A DNA stretch of 64,000 nucleotides from Prolixibacter sp. NT017 (GTDB lineage: Bacteria > Bacteroidota > Bacteroidia > Bacteroidales > Prolixibacteraceae): the NCBI RefSeq assembly GCF_009617875.1, contig NZ_BLAV01000001.1:4464001-4528000 (forward strand). The letters are read 5' to 3'. Below are positions 19,730-29,166 of the stretch, piece by piece. Position numbers and translations under genes: made by a program. The first letter of the stretch is position 1; each line of letters opens with the position of its first letter. The notes under the pieces were generated by a model, which saw only the letters and a list, made by a program, of their open reading frames with translations, searched no databases and was not told the DNA's origin.

Positions 19730-21229
19730 TTAGCGGATGAATAGGTTTCCGTTACTGAGAATATAGCCAATGAGTTTCCCGTCGGGGGTGAGCGCCTTGT
19801 GTCCGTCCGTTTGAATGGCGCCTGAGTTGACTGTAAATTGACCATGCGTGCCTACCAGAATGTCTCCGGTGGAGTTTTGACGGTTGGCAACAAAGGCGGC
19901 ATTTTCGGTAGCCACACCGATGAACTCATCTCCTGCCTGGTAGTCTCTCAGTTCTCCGGTGGCTGGATTTAGTCCAACCAGGTCTCCGGCCGGACAACTT
20001 CCAGACAATGTCATATAGGAGGCAGTACCTCTGGTGCCCGAAATAAAACTGTTTCCAACAGATACTTTAACGTTTCCTGCTACATCTACTTTTTCACCCG
20101 GCGTGGCGGTGCCAATTCCCAGGTTGCCATTTTGTGCCATGGTTATTACATCCTGGTTATTGTAGGAAATATGCAGGTCATCGTTATTCTCAATTGTCCA
20201 TGTATTGTCTCCTTTCTTCAGTAGAATAGCAGCTGGTGCATTTCCGGTTGCCTGGTTGAGGAGCAGTTGCGCATTTTTCGATTCCTGGTATATTTCCATT
20301 TCTGCATATTGCTCTATTCCCGTATTCTCCCAATCCTTGTCGCCAATTCCCAGCTTTTTCCCCGCACCAATGTATACGTCGCCGTAAAATGCGGTTTGGC
20401 CGGGACTACCACTCGTTCCGACGATGAACTTTTTACTGCCGCTGACCTTGAATTCACTGTTAGTGGTGGAGAGTTGTACTTTATCGCGCCCCCATGGAAT
20501 GTTAAAACGGGGAACCAGGTTTCCTTTCGAATCAGAGGTTGCGATACAAAATACGCTGTCGGGTTCTCTATTGATGCCCAAACGGTAAGTATAAAGCGCT
20601 GCCTGTGGATTGTCGTTCTTATCCACCCACATAATGGCGGGTTTGGCCGAGTCGGATTTCCATTTGAGTTTTATCATGGCGCTCTCATTCAAACGAGTTA
20701 GGGTTGTTTTAAAACGAACCGCTTTGTTTACACCAAAATCGAGAGCCTCTTCTGGTTTGTCTATACCGATTCCTACATTTCCGGCGGTATAGGAAAGCTG
20801 GTTGTTTTGCAACTTCCAGCCGGGATTGGAGCTGCCCGCAGCAAGTGCAAAAGGAACCGCATGGATGGGTTCTTTCTTAAAAACACGGAATCCGTTACCA
20901 TCTTTCATATCGATGGAGATTTGTATGAATACTGTCCCCTGTGTCCAGTCAATGTCATCAAGACGGCCACTCGCATCTGTATCATTTCCGACAACCAGTT
21001 CAAGCATCCCGGTTGGCGACGTCGTTACACCTTGAGATTCGGAATAAATTGGAGTGGAAGAATTTTCGCCTTGCGTTAATTCAATTTGGCAATCAATAAC
21101 TTGATCGGTCACCGGTTGATTGTTCTCATCGGTTAGCTGCGTCTGGTAAAGAAATCCGGGATTTTCCTGTGCCTGCGATAGTGCTATCACTAACAAGAAA
21201 AGCAATAATGTGAGCTTTGATTTCAACAT
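19730..21229 (-). CDS. Exported tail-fibre-like surface protein, paralogue
   Basis: 499-residue protein with a signal peptide (LSQAQ). It contains two VGIG-type shaft motifs (NVGIGIDKPEEALDFG near 155 and NLGIGTATPGEKVDVAGN near 375), typical of Bacteroidota fibre proteins, and a C-terminal domain with GDLVGLNPATGELRDYQAGDEFIGVA. Such a C-terminal part sometimes accompanies a self-cleaving endosialidase-like chaperone; I see no catalytic signature. It is the middle gene of a three-gene minus-strand operon, 17 nt after the T9SS-domain gene. The close similarity to its downstream neighbour indicates tandem duplication. Confidence 0.75.
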   Translation of the reverse strand: MLKSKLTLLLFLLVIALSQAQENPGFLYQTQLTDENNQPVTDQVIDCQIELTQGENSSTPIYSESQGVTTSPTGMLELVVGNDTDASGRLDDIDWTQGTVFIQISIDMKDGNGFRVFKKEPIHAVPFALAAGSSNPGWKLQNNQLSYTAGNVGIGIDKPEEALDFGVNKAVRFKTTLTRLNESAMIKLKWKSDSAKPAIMWVDKNDNPQAALYTYRLGINREPDSVFCIATSDSKGNLVPRFNIPWGRDKVQLSTTNSEFKVSGSKKFIVGTSGSPGQTAFYGDVYIGAGKKLGIGDKDWENTGIEQYAEMEIYQESKNAQLLLNQATGNAPAAILLKKGDNTWTIENNDDLHISYNNQDVITMAQNGNLGIGTATPGEKVDVAGNVKVSVGNSFISGTRGTASYMTLSGSCPAGDLVGLNPATGELRDYQAGDEFIGVATENAAFVANRQNSTGDILVGTHGQFTVNSGAIQTDGHKALTPDGKLIGYILSNGNLFIR

Positions 21230-21246
21230 GAGGAAAAGGATAGGGA

Positions 21247-21717
21247 TTAATGTTTCTTTATGAGTTTTCGCGTATCAACAACCTGATGTGTTTGTCTGTC
21301 GACGCATCGAAGAAGGTATATTCCGTTGGCTAACCCCGAGAGATTTAATTCCCGGCTATTGGTTACGTTGGAAATAGTTGAAATGGCCATGCCGGTTATG
21401 TCGTAAATGGTAATGTCGACGGGGGCTAGGTTGTTGACGAGCTTGATGTTCAGCGCTTCGCTAAACGGATTGGGGTAGAACCGGTTTTCTGATTTTGCTT
21501 GTTCGTCAACGAAATTTGCTTGTGTTTTCATTGCCGGGATTGGATATCCCAACAGCTGAAAACCGTTTGCATTGCTTCCGGAAAAACCACCGATTCTCCA
21601 ATGCATAACAGTGCTCCCCTGATGCTTTTCTCCGCCTGATACGGACATCGTCAGGGATTGTGAGTAAGAATATGAGGTAAAAAGCATGGTAAAGGCAAGG
21701 GAAAAAAGGTACCTCAT
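21247..21717 (-). CDS. Small exported protein with type IX sorting domain
   Basis: 156 residues from the ATG at 21717 (MRYLFSLAF); a TTG two codons earlier is less likely. Signal peptide (SYSYSQ), a short linker with HWRIGGFSG, then a type IX secretion sorting domain beginning FYPNPFSEALNIKL and ending RKLIKKH. The protein is little more than an export signal plus the sorting domain. It leads the operon with the two fibre-like proteins, so it may be an anchor or chaperone for them, which is inference. Confidence 0.75.
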   Translation of the reverse strand: MRYLFSLAFTMLFTSYSYSQSLTMSVSGGEKHQGSTVMHWRIGGFSGSNANGFQLLGYPIPAMKTQANFVDEQAKSENRFYPNPFSEALNIKLVNNLAPVDITIYDITGMAISTISNVTNSRELNLSGLANGIYLLRCVDRQTHQVVDTRKLIKKH

Positions 21718-21842
21718 ATACAAAATGTCAGTTACATCATAGAACGTTTAAATATAGAAAATTCCAGTCAAACAAAATGTTATTATAATACTAACTTATG
21801 CATTTGTTATCCTGTTAAGTCGCTTCGCTTCATTGCAATTTG

Positions 21843-21850
21843 TAATTTTG
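21843..21850 (+). promoter_or_regulatory. -7 box ahead of metF
   Basis: TAATTTTG exactly fits TAnnTTTG, 83 nt before the metF ATG. No TTG was found at the ideal upstream spacing. Confidence 0.4.
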
Positions 21851-21932
21851 TAAGGAGATACTAATGAAGAACTGAAAGAAGGAGATCATCAGATTAAGAT
21901 GGTTTTTGTGTGGACGAAAAAATAATTTTTGA

Positions 21933-22886
21933 ATGAAAGTAAGCGACATTATCACCCAGTCTGATAAAACGGTTTTTTCTTTTGAACTTTTGCCGCCGCT
22001 GAAAGGACAGAATGCCGATAAACTTTATCGAACTATCGAAGATTTGCTGGAGTTTGATCCCAAATATATCAACATCACCACCCATCGTGATGAGATGGAA
22101 TACCGCACATTGCCCAACGGATTGCATGAAAGGCGGACCATTCGGAAAAGACCGGGAACGGTAGCTATTGCAGCTTCCATTCAGTACAAATATGGTGTGC
22201 CGGTTGTTCCTCATGTGGTTTGTGGGGGGTTCACGAAGGAAGAGACAGAGAACATGCTCATCGATCTTAATTTCATGGGCGTTAAAAATGTGTTGGCTCT
22301 CCGGGGAGATAAACTGAAATCGGAGAATATATTTAAGCCGGAGCCGAAAGGTCACGCTTATGCCAGCGACTTGGTGAAGCAGATTGTCGATTTGCGGCAT
22401 GGAAAATATCTTGACCCGGAATTGAAAAATAACACTCCCATGGATTTCTGTATTGGTGTGGCGGGTTACCCCGAAAAACATGCAGAAGCAACCAACCCAG
22501 ATGTGGATTTGCTGAACCTGAAAAGGAAGGTAGAGGCCGGTGCCGATTACATTGTTACCCAAATGTTTTTCGATAACCAGAAATATTACGATTTTGTGGA
22601 TAAGTGCCGGGCAGCAGGTATTACGGTTCCGATTATTCCGGGCATAAAACCTCTTTCAAGGAAGAACCAGGTTTCGGTGTTGCCGGGAATCTTCAGTATC
22701 GATATTCCGGAAGAGTTCGCCAAAGAAGTGAGGAAGTGTAAAAATAATGATGAAGCCCGTGAAGTGGGAACCGAATGGGCCATTCACCAGGCAAAGGATT
22801 TGATTGCGCACAACGCGCCATGCTTGCATGTGTACACATACGGAATCTCTGATAATACACGGCAAATTGCCAAAGCGGTATTCTGA
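21933..22886 (+). CDS. metF: 5,10-methylenetetrahydrofolate reductase
   Basis: FAD enzyme of 317 residues that makes 5-methyltetrahydrofolate, the methyl donor for MetH. Family marks: FSFELLPPLKG near residue 17 (the catalytic Glu), NITTHRDE, NVLALRGDKL, GVAGYPEKH near residue 177, ADYIVTQMFFDN near 205 and PIIPGIKPL. Single gene, start ATG at 21933. Together with metH and metK in this window it completes the methyl cycle entry. Confidence 0.97.
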   Translation: MKVSDIITQSDKTVFSFELLPPLKGQNADKLYRTIEDLLEFDPKYINITTHRDEMEYRTLPNGLHERRTIRKRPGTVAIAASIQYKYGVPVVPHVVCGGFTKEETENMLIDLNFMGVKNVLALRGDKLKSENIFKPEPKGHAYASDLVKQIVDLRHGKYLDPELKNNTPMDFCIGVAGYPEKHAEATNPDVDLLNLKRKVEAGADYIVTQMFFDNQKYYDFVDKCRAAGITVPIIPGIKPLSRKNQVSVLPGIFSIDIPEEFAKEVRKCKNNDEAREVGTEWAIHQAKDLIAHNAPCLHVYTYGISDNTRQIAKAVF

Positions 22887-22942
22887 TAACTAAAAAATAG
22901 TCGAACAGGTAGCCTGTCTTTTGTTCGGAGGCAGGTTATTTT

Positions 22943-23452
22943 TCAATCTGCTCCAACTACTTTGCTGCGTCGTTCCATAATCACCGTATCGCGCCAAATT
23001 CCATTCATCTTGCCCACTTTCTCGCGGTAGCCCAACGTGCGAAAGCCATACATTTCGTGAAGTTTGATACTGGCTTCGTTTTCCCGAAAAATGCTCGATT
23101 GTAGCGTCCAGAATCCTGCTTTCTCACTTGATTCGATGAGGTTTTGCATGAGTCGGTTTCCAATTCCCCGGCCACGGAAATTTTTCCTGATGTAAACACT
23201 TACTTCGGCTACACCAGCATAAACCGGCCTCGACGAAACAGACGATAACGCAGCCCATCCGGCGACTGTTTTTCCAACAGAGGCAACAAGCCGACAGGAT
23301 TGAATGTGTCCGCTATTCCATTCTTCCCAGGTTGGAACGGTTTGCTGAAAGGTGGCGTTTCCGGTTTCGAGGCCTTCGGCGTAAATGCGGGCAACGTCCG
23401 GCCAATCTTCCTGTGTCATGGCACGAAGATCAATAGATGTTGTTATATTCAT
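22943..23452 (-). CDS. GNAT N-acetyltransferase, phosphinothricin-acetyltransferase type
   Basis: 169-residue acetyl-CoA-dependent acetyltransferase. The acetyl-CoA loop is seen as VYIRKNFRGRGIGNRLMQ near residues 87-104, and the C-terminal part has ASIKLHEMYGFRTLGYREKVGKMNG-W-D, characteristic of the Pat/YncA subgroup. Substrate is probably a small amine or amino acid analogue (methionine sulfone and sulfoximine are used by some relatives); not determinable here. Convergent with metF. Confidence 0.85.
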   Translation of the reverse strand: MNITTSIDLRAMTQEDWPDVARIYAEGLETGNATFQQTVPTWEEWNSGHIQSCRLVASVGKTVAGWAALSSVSSRPVYAGVAEVSVYIRKNFRGRGIGNRLMQNLIESSEKAGFWTLQSSIFRENEASIKLHEMYGFRTLGYREKVGKMNGIWRDTVIMERRSKVVGAD

Positions 23453-23757
23453 TGTTACGGATAATTACCGTGATGAAGGTAGTATCTGTTGCCTGAAAAA
23501 TGATCGTCTGCTGAGCGATTTATGGTTTTGTTAATATCCAATTGAAAACTCAACGAAGAACTTTAGTGTTTGAGAAGTATCCGGAAGGTCATGAAAACCG
23601 CGTTTTTCTATTACCGTGATTCTGTTTCCGGGGAAAACCGCGAACCTCAAAAAAAACTGTTGAAAATGGAGAATGAAGGTTTGCCTTTCCTTTTTCATTT
23701 TATGATAACAGAATTGGGAAATTTCCGTTAACTTCATTCGTTAAAATCACAATCCAT
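23453..23757. other. Divergent intergenic region between GNAT gene and rnr
   Basis: No gene. AT-rich; I see no exact promoter box or strong hairpin. Confidence 0.5.
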
Positions 23758-25902
23758 ATGGTTAAGAAGAAAAAAAAGAAGAAACTAAGATTCAATAAAG
23801 CCGGCCTGAAAAAGGCGGTGCTCGATATTTTTTACGCCGACCCGAAAAAGACTTTCAACTACAAACAGCTTTCCGCTGAACTCTTTATTCGTGATATGCC
23901 AACCAAAAAGTTGATTCATGTCGTGCTGGAGGAGTTGAGAGATAATGAAAACCTCGAGGAAATCAGCCGCGGAAAGTACAAGCTGCGCTCGAAAGGCGGT
24001 TACATTACCGGCGTGGTCGAACTGACGCAGCAAGGCTTTGGCTTTGTAATTTCCGACGAAATCGATCAGGATGTATTCGTTTCGGCAGCCAACCTGAAAA
24101 GGGCAATGCATGGCGACAAGGTGAAGGTTTACCTTTATGCCCGACGAAAGAAACACAATCCGGAAGGCGAAGTGGTCGAGATTTTGGAACGGGCCAAAAC
24201 CACTTTCGTGGGAACGGTCGAAGTTTCGAAATTTCATGCTTTCCTGATTCCGACACAAAAGACGCCGTTCGATCTTTTTATTCCGAAAGAAAAACTAAAC
24301 GGTGCCAAAAACGGGCAAAAAGCTATCGCGAAAATTTTGGAGTGGCCCGAACGCGCTAAAAATCCTTATGCCGAAATTGTTGAGGTGCTGGGAGATGTGG
24401 GCGAAAATGAAACGGAAATGCACGCTATCCTTGCGGAGTTTGACTTGCCTTATAAATTTCCCGGTAAGGTGGAGAAAGCGGCTGAACAAATTCCATTGGA
24501 AATCCCGAAAGAGGAATATGCCAACCGGCGCGATTTCCGCAAGGTTCCAACTTTTACCATCGACCCGGCTGACGCCAAGGATTTCGACGATGCGCTCTCT
24601 GTTCAAAAGCTTGACAACGGTTTTTGGGAGGTCGGGGTGCACATTGCCGATGTGACGCATTATGTGCAGCCGAATTCGATTCTCGAGGAAGAAGCGTATA
24701 ACCGGGCGACTTCGGTCTACCTGGTCGATCGCGTGGTGCCCATGTTGCCGGAAAGGCTCTCGAATGGCGTTTGTTCACTGCGGCCCAACGAGGATAAGCT
24801 TTGCTTTTCGGCCGTTTTTCAGTTGGATGACAAGGCGAACGTACATCACCGGTGGTTAGGTCGCACGGTCATTCACTCCGACCGGCGCTTTGCTTACGAA
24901 GAGGCGCAGGAAGTGATCGAAACGGGCGATGGCGACATGAAGGAGGAAATCCTGACGCTCGATAGGTTGGCGAAAGAGTTGCGAAATCAGCGGTTCCAGA
25001 ATGGTTCCATTTCGTTCGATCGCATCGAGGTGAAATTCGATATCGACGAGGATGGAAAACCGCTGGGCATTATTTTCAAAGTATCAAAAGATGCCAACAA
25101 ACTCATCGAAGAGTTCATGTTGCTGGCCAACAAATATGTCGCGGAATTCATTGGAAAGCCGACGCCGAACAAAAAAGCGAAAACGTTCGTCTACCGTATC
25201 CACGATAAGCCTGATCCGGATAAGCTCGATTCGTTCAACCATTTCATCAAACGTTTTGGCTATGGTATTCAAACCAACAACCCGAAAGCTGTTTCCGATT
25301 CGATGAACAAACTTCTGACGAATGTCGAAGGGAAGAAAGAGCAGAATGTGATCGAAACATTGGCCATTCGTACCATGGCCCGGGCCGAATATTCAACCCG
25401 GAATATTGGTCACTACGGTTTATCTTTCGAGTACTACACGCATTTTACCTCGCCTATTCGGCGTTACCCCGATATGATGGTACATCGCCTCCTGGCCCGT
25501 TATCTCGATGGTGGTCGTTCGGTAGTGGCCCAGAAATGGGAAGAGATGTGTAAACATTCGTCGGATATGGAAGTGCGGGCCAGTAATGCCGAGCGGTCGT
25601 CGGTGAAATACAAGCAGGTTGAGTTTATGAGCGATCACGTCGGAGAGGAATTCAAAGGCGTTATTTCCGGTGTAACTGACTGGGGGATTTACGTTGAATT
25701 GGAAGAAAACAAATGCGAGGGTATGGTTCCTTTACGCGATCTGACCGACGATTTTTACGAGTTTGACGAGAAAAACTATTGCATTATCGGAAGTCATACG
25801 CACAAACGCTACCAACTGGGTGATGAAGTCAATGTGGAAATTGTTCGTACCAACCTGCAGAAGAAACAGATGGATTTTCGGTTGGTAGAAGATGGTGAAT
25901 AA
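23758..25902 (+). CDS. rnr: Ribonuclease R
   Basis: 714-residue 3'-5' exoribonuclease that degrades structured RNA. Lysine-rich start (VKKKKKKKL), a helix-turn-helix-like N-terminal part, two cold-shock domains (about 80-230), the RNB catalytic domain with the metal-binding DPADAKDFDDALSV near residue 264 and HYGLSFEYYTHFTSPIRRYPD near 545, and a C-terminal S1 domain (about 635-710, FKGVISGVTDWGIYVELEE). Start ATG at 23758. Single gene, followed by tetR-type gene 138 nt later. Confidence 0.96.
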   Translation: MVKKKKKKKLRFNKAGLKKAVLDIFYADPKKTFNYKQLSAELFIRDMPTKKLIHVVLEELRDNENLEEISRGKYKLRSKGGYITGVVELTQQGFGFVISDEIDQDVFVSAANLKRAMHGDKVKVYLYARRKKHNPEGEVVEILERAKTTFVGTVEVSKFHAFLIPTQKTPFDLFIPKEKLNGAKNGQKAIAKILEWPERAKNPYAEIVEVLGDVGENETEMHAILAEFDLPYKFPGKVEKAAEQIPLEIPKEEYANRRDFRKVPTFTIDPADAKDFDDALSVQKLDNGFWEVGVHIADVTHYVQPNSILEEEAYNRATSVYLVDRVVPMLPERLSNGVCSLRPNEDKLCFSAVFQLDDKANVHHRWLGRTVIHSDRRFAYEEAQEVIETGDGDMKEEILTLDRLAKELRNQRFQNGSISFDRIEVKFDIDEDGKPLGIIFKVSKDANKLIEEFMLLANKYVAEFIGKPTPNKKAKTFVYRIHDKPDPDKLDSFNHFIKRFGYGIQTNNPKAVSDSMNKLLTNVEGKKEQNVIETLAIRTMARAEYSTRNIGHYGLSFEYYTHFTSPIRRYPDMMVHRLLARYLDGGRSVVAQKWEEMCKHSSDMEVRASNAERSSVKYKQVEFMSDHVGEEFKGVISGVTDWGIYVELEENKCEGMVPLRDLTDDFYEFDEKNYCIIGSHTHKRYQLGDEVNVEIVRTNLQKKQMDFRLVEDGE

Positions 25903-26040
25903 CATATTTTTTTCATAATTCCATAAAATTCCCAGTGGTTTGGGTTGGTTTACAGGTGTTTTCGTTATCTTGTGCTGAACAGTCGGGGCGAAAGTTCGAA
26001 AAAATCATCTATATTTGGCCAAATAGTAAGTAAAATAGAA

Positions 26041-26643
26041 ATGAGTACTGAAAACGGAAGTTCAAAGCGCGATGCCGTTCGGGAAAACATTCTGACCATT
26101 GCACAGGAGATTTTTAGTAAATATGGTTACAAAAAAACCACGCTTGACGACATAGCCAATGCCGTCAGGAAAGGTAAAAGCTCGCTGTATTATTATTTCA
26201 GCAGTAAAGAGGATTTGTTCCAGGAAGTGGTGCAGAAGGAAGCCGACATACTCCGGGCTGAATTATCGAAGGTGCTCTTGAAGAATATTAGTCCTGAAGA
26301 GAAGCTGAAGGACTATATTATGACGAAAATTACCACCTACCGTCAGCTGGCGAATTTCTACAACGCCATTGAAAACGATTTGGCTGCGGTGGAGTTTGTG
26401 GATAAAATCAAGTCGCAATACGACCAGGAAGAAATTCGGATGATGAAGCGTATTTTGCTGGAAGGCGCCCGTCGTGGGAAATTTTCCGTACGTGATTTTA
26501 CGCTGGTGGCCATCGGGATTACGACCGCGATTCGCGGACTGGAAATGCCGCTTTCGGCCGGTCCTTACAAATCAACCGATCTGGAGAAAAGTGTGGATGC
26601 GATTGTCCGTATCATCAACTATGGTATCATGAAAAGGGATTGA
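26041..26643 (+). CDS. TetR-family transcriptional regulator
   Basis: 200 residues from the ATG at 26041; a longer frame from a TTG at 25945 lacks support. N-terminal helix-turn-helix: ILTIAQEIFSKYGYKKTTLD followed by SSLYYYFSSKEDLFQEVV. The ligand domain is unremarkable. No obvious target gene adjoins it, except possibly rnr. A terminator follows, then a 21-nt periodic array. Confidence 0.88.
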   Translation: MSTENGSSKRDAVRENILTIAQEIFSKYGYKKTTLDDIANAVRKGKSSLYYYFSSKEDLFQEVVQKEADILRAELSKVLLKNISPEEKLKDYIMTKITTYRQLANFYNAIENDLAAVEFVDKIKSQYDQEEIRMMKRILLEGARRGKFSVRDFTLVAIGITTAIRGLEMPLSAGPYKSTDLEKSVDAIVRIINYGIMKRD

Positions 26644-26667
26644 TTTCCCGGAAAGATAAAAGAACCT

Positions 26668-26695
26668 AACCTGTCGATTCCCGGCAGGTTTTTTT
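26668..26695 (+). terminator. Terminator of the TetR gene
   Basis: AACCTG (26668-26673) pairs with CAGGTT (26685-26690), then a T-run of seven. Confidence 0.65.
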
Positions 26696-26702
26696 GTGCT
26701 AT

Positions 26703-27143
26703 CACCGTTCTGTTTAACGTAATCCATTAGGTCTTTTACCTTTTCGATTGGGTTCGGGACCTAAACGATTCGGTCTTTTTGCCAAATTTTTAGGTCTGCT
26801 TGCCAAACGATTGGCTGATGAACCTATTCATTTCGGTCTTTTTGCCAAAAATTTGAGTAATCGGCCCAATCGAAGAGCTAAATTGCGTAATCGAGAGGGT
26901 AAAATTGAGCGTCGATGTACTAATTTATCACGTGGATGTTTAAATATTGAGCTTCGAAACGCTAATCTATCGCATCGATCCTCCGGATCAACGAAGTGAT
27001 GCTCTATTTTTCAGGATACAAGGGGTACACTAACGATGTACTTCCGTGATTTTGGGAATGGAAACGATAAATTGCCCAATCGGGATGAAAAAATACTGTA
27101 TAGAGGTTCAAAGGGAACAGCTCGAATGGATGCGGGAGACTTT
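26703..27143. repeat. 21-nt periodic degenerate repeat array (array 1)
   Basis: About 21 units, each exactly 21 nt, run in one phase from 26703 to the last base before the radical SAM stop codon (27144). Units begin with CGA or CGAT in most copies (starts at 26745, 26766, 26808, 26871, 26892, 26913, 26955, 26976, 27123). Two subtypes: one with GGTCTTTTTGCC at unit positions 7-18 (26766, 26787, 26829; weaker at 26724) and one with CTAA or GTAA at positions 8-11 (26850 to 26955). The rest of each unit varies. An 83-codon open frame crosses it, reading as heptads, but it lacks a start signal and half of the array lies outside it. Confidence 0.75.
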
Positions 27144-27926
27144 TTACCCGCTTACCTGCACATCAATACCCAATTTATCCTTCACGCGGGTGGCAATTTT
27201 TTCCAGATCGTCAGTCGTCACTTTCGAAAGATTCTGTGTGGGCGTATCACGGGCAATGGTGTATATCATCACTCGTTCAGGGCTAATTTCTGCCAACAGT
27301 TTCAACCAGGCCGAAAGCTCTTCTTCGGTAGTATTGTCAATCTGGTGGCCCGAAAACTCTCCCCGGATAAACATGGTTTGAACGGTCAGCTTCCCTTCGA
27401 ATTTCTTCATGTTATTTACCACTTCCACTAAGTGAAAACGCCCCAGCGGGCAATCGAGCAACTGGATGGTTTCGGGGATAGCCGAGTCGAGTTTCAGGAT
27501 GTTGTCATCCACTTTTTTCAGTGCTTCTACCACCTTCGGTTTGTGCAACATGGTCGAATTAGAAAGGACTGCTATTCGGGCATCAGGAAAGTATTCGTTC
27601 CGGATGGAGATGGTGTCATCGATAATATCAGCAAAATCGGGATGAAGTGTCGGCTCTCCGTTTCCTGCAAAGGTCAACACATCGGGAGCTTCCCCCGCGT
27701 TTTTCATCTCCGCCAGTTTTTCGCGCAGCAGTCGGGCAACGGTTTCCCGTGAAGGTAGTTCGGCTTTCTTTTCCCGTTTGTGTGGAGTCCAGCCACACTC
27801 GCAATAGATGCAGTCGAACGAGCAGACTTTGGTGTCGTTGGGGAGCAGGTTGATGCCTAGCGAAACCCCTAGTCGGCGACTTTTGACGGGGCCGAAAATA
27901 GTTTGGTCGAAAAGAAATGTGGACAT
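27144..27926 (-). CDS. Radical SAM protein
   Basis: 260-residue iron-sulfur enzyme of the COG0731-like group. The cluster motif CSFDCIYC gives Cys35, Cys39 and Cys42; GNGEPTLHPDF near residue 107 is the SAM-binding GGE-type segment, and VLSNSTML near 138 follows. The N-terminus SRRLGVSLGINLLP is characteristic of this subgroup. Reaction unknown. It is the last of a minus-strand series with the amidohydrolase 40 nt upstream, so they may be co-transcribed. Confidence 0.88.
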   Translation of the reverse strand: MSTFLFDQTIFGPVKSRRLGVSLGINLLPNDTKVCSFDCIYCECGWTPHKREKKAELPSRETVARLLREKLAEMKNAGEAPDVLTFAGNGEPTLHPDFADIIDDTISIRNEYFPDARIAVLSNSTMLHKPKVVEALKKVDDNILKLDSAIPETIQLLDCPLGRFHLVEVVNNMKKFEGKLTVQTMFIRGEFSGHQIDNTTEEELSAWLKLLAEISPERVMIYTIARDTPTQNLSKVTTDDLEKIATRVKDKLGIDVQVSG

Positions 27927-27966
27927 GGCAATAATTTGCTACAAAGATGGGAAATTCTTCGTCAAT

Positions 27967-29166
27967 TTAGATTAGCCGTTTTACCCGCGATCCCGACAGT
28001 AATTTCAGTTGTTGCAAATCCATGCCGGTGATGAGATTCAGACCGGGTTTTTTCCCGGGTGCAATCGTACCGAGTTGCTCGTCCATCCGAAGGGCTTTCG
28101 CGCCGTTTCCGGTAGCCCATTGCACCAGTTCACCGAATGGTATGTCGGGGAAATACTGGTGAAGGGTAATCATTTCGTCGAGTACCGACAGCGAATGATT
28201 GGACGACAGACTATCGGTGCCAAGGCAGATACTCAGTCCGTTGGAGCGGAGTAGTTCCACATCCGGGAGACGATCTTCGATAAATAAATTGGAATTGGGG
28301 CACAACACCAGCGATGTTTTCCCCTCGTCGCGGTTAGCATGGAGCCAATCGAGTTCTTCTTTTCCGGTAAACGTATTGTGTACGAGGAGTAACTGGCTCG
28401 AGGCCGGCAAAAACGGCAATACGCTTTCCAGCGAATTCTTCCCGGTAGGATGAAACGATTTTAGATCGATGCCGAGATTTTTCCTGATGTGCTTGGCGAT
28501 CTTGCCTTTTCCCGTTTGGTAGAGTTCGTTTTCCTCTTTGCTCTCCTGGTTATGCATGGTGAGAATCGCGTTCTGTTCTAACGCCAGTTCACCTATTTTA
28601 TGGAAAAGTTGCTCCGAAATGGAATAAGGTGCGTGGGGAACAACCGAAGCATTTATTCCAAGGGCGAACGCTTTCTTCTGCAAGAGTGAGGTGTATTCAA
28701 AAGCTGCATCGGCTCTTGCGGGAGAAAATCCTAATGCTTCGATGAAGGTGTGATACTGAATAGGCGACGATTTTTTCGTGTCGAAAGCCAGTGGATTGTT
28801 GGCAATATCTCCCACCGCCACAATTCCGTTTCGCTGCATTTCAGCGTCGGCAATCCGGGCCGCTTCTTTGATGAGGTCTTCCTGTATTTCGCGTTGTTTG
28901 ACAATGCGCGAAAGAAATTCGGCCATGCCGGTTTTTTCCGGAAACGTATTTCTCAGATGCGATAACTCGAGGTGGCAGTGCGCATTCACGAATCCCGGAA
29001 CGATAACTCCGCTGTAAAATTTTACGTTGGCTTTTTCCGGCAGTTGACCACCGGTGTCGATGATTTCTTTAATGGTGCCATCCTTTTCGGTTACAACGAT
29101 CCCGTTTTTGTAAACTTTTCCGTTACCGGTGAATATGTAATGAGCTGCGAACTTATTTTTTGCCAT
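27967..29166 (-). CDS. Amidohydrolase-superfamily deaminase
   Basis: 399-residue metal-dependent hydrolase. Metal and substrate ligands seen: HCHLELSHL (His63, His65), HAPYS near 193, HNQES near 220 and GTDSLSSNHSLSVLDE near 330. The HxHLELS pattern is shared with S-adenosylhomocysteine/methylthioadenosine deaminases and aminodeoxyfutalosine deaminase of menaquinone synthesis; which one is not resolved. It overlaps the DUF4296 gene start-side by 14 nt and so is co-transcribed with it. Confidence 0.8.
   Translation of the reverse strand: MAKNKFAAHYIFTGNGKVYKNGIVVTEKDGTIKEIIDTGGQLPEKANVKFYSGVIVPGFVNAHCHLELSHLRNTFPEKTGMAEFLSRIVKQREIQEDLIKEAARIADAEMQRNGIVAVGDIANNPLAFDTKKSSPIQYHTFIEALGFSPARADAAFEYTSLLQKKAFALGINASVVPHAPYSISEQLFHKIGELALEQNAILTMHNQESKEENELYQTGKGKIAKHIRKNLGIDLKSFHPTGKNSLESVLPFLPASSQLLLVHNTFTGKEELDWLHANRDEGKTSLVLCPNSNLFIEDRLPDVELLRSNGLSICLGTDSLSSNHSLSVLDEMITLHQYFPDIPFGELVQWATGNGAKALRMDEQLGTIAPGKKPGLNLITGMDLQQLKLLSGSRVKRLI

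Noticed and set aside
26748..26999. 83-codon open frame over array 1 that reads as heptad repeats (RFGLFAK, FLGLLAK and so on)
   Set aside because: The 21-nt phase extends well beyond both ends of the frame, there is no clear start signal, and a 21-nt DNA period automatically gives heptads.
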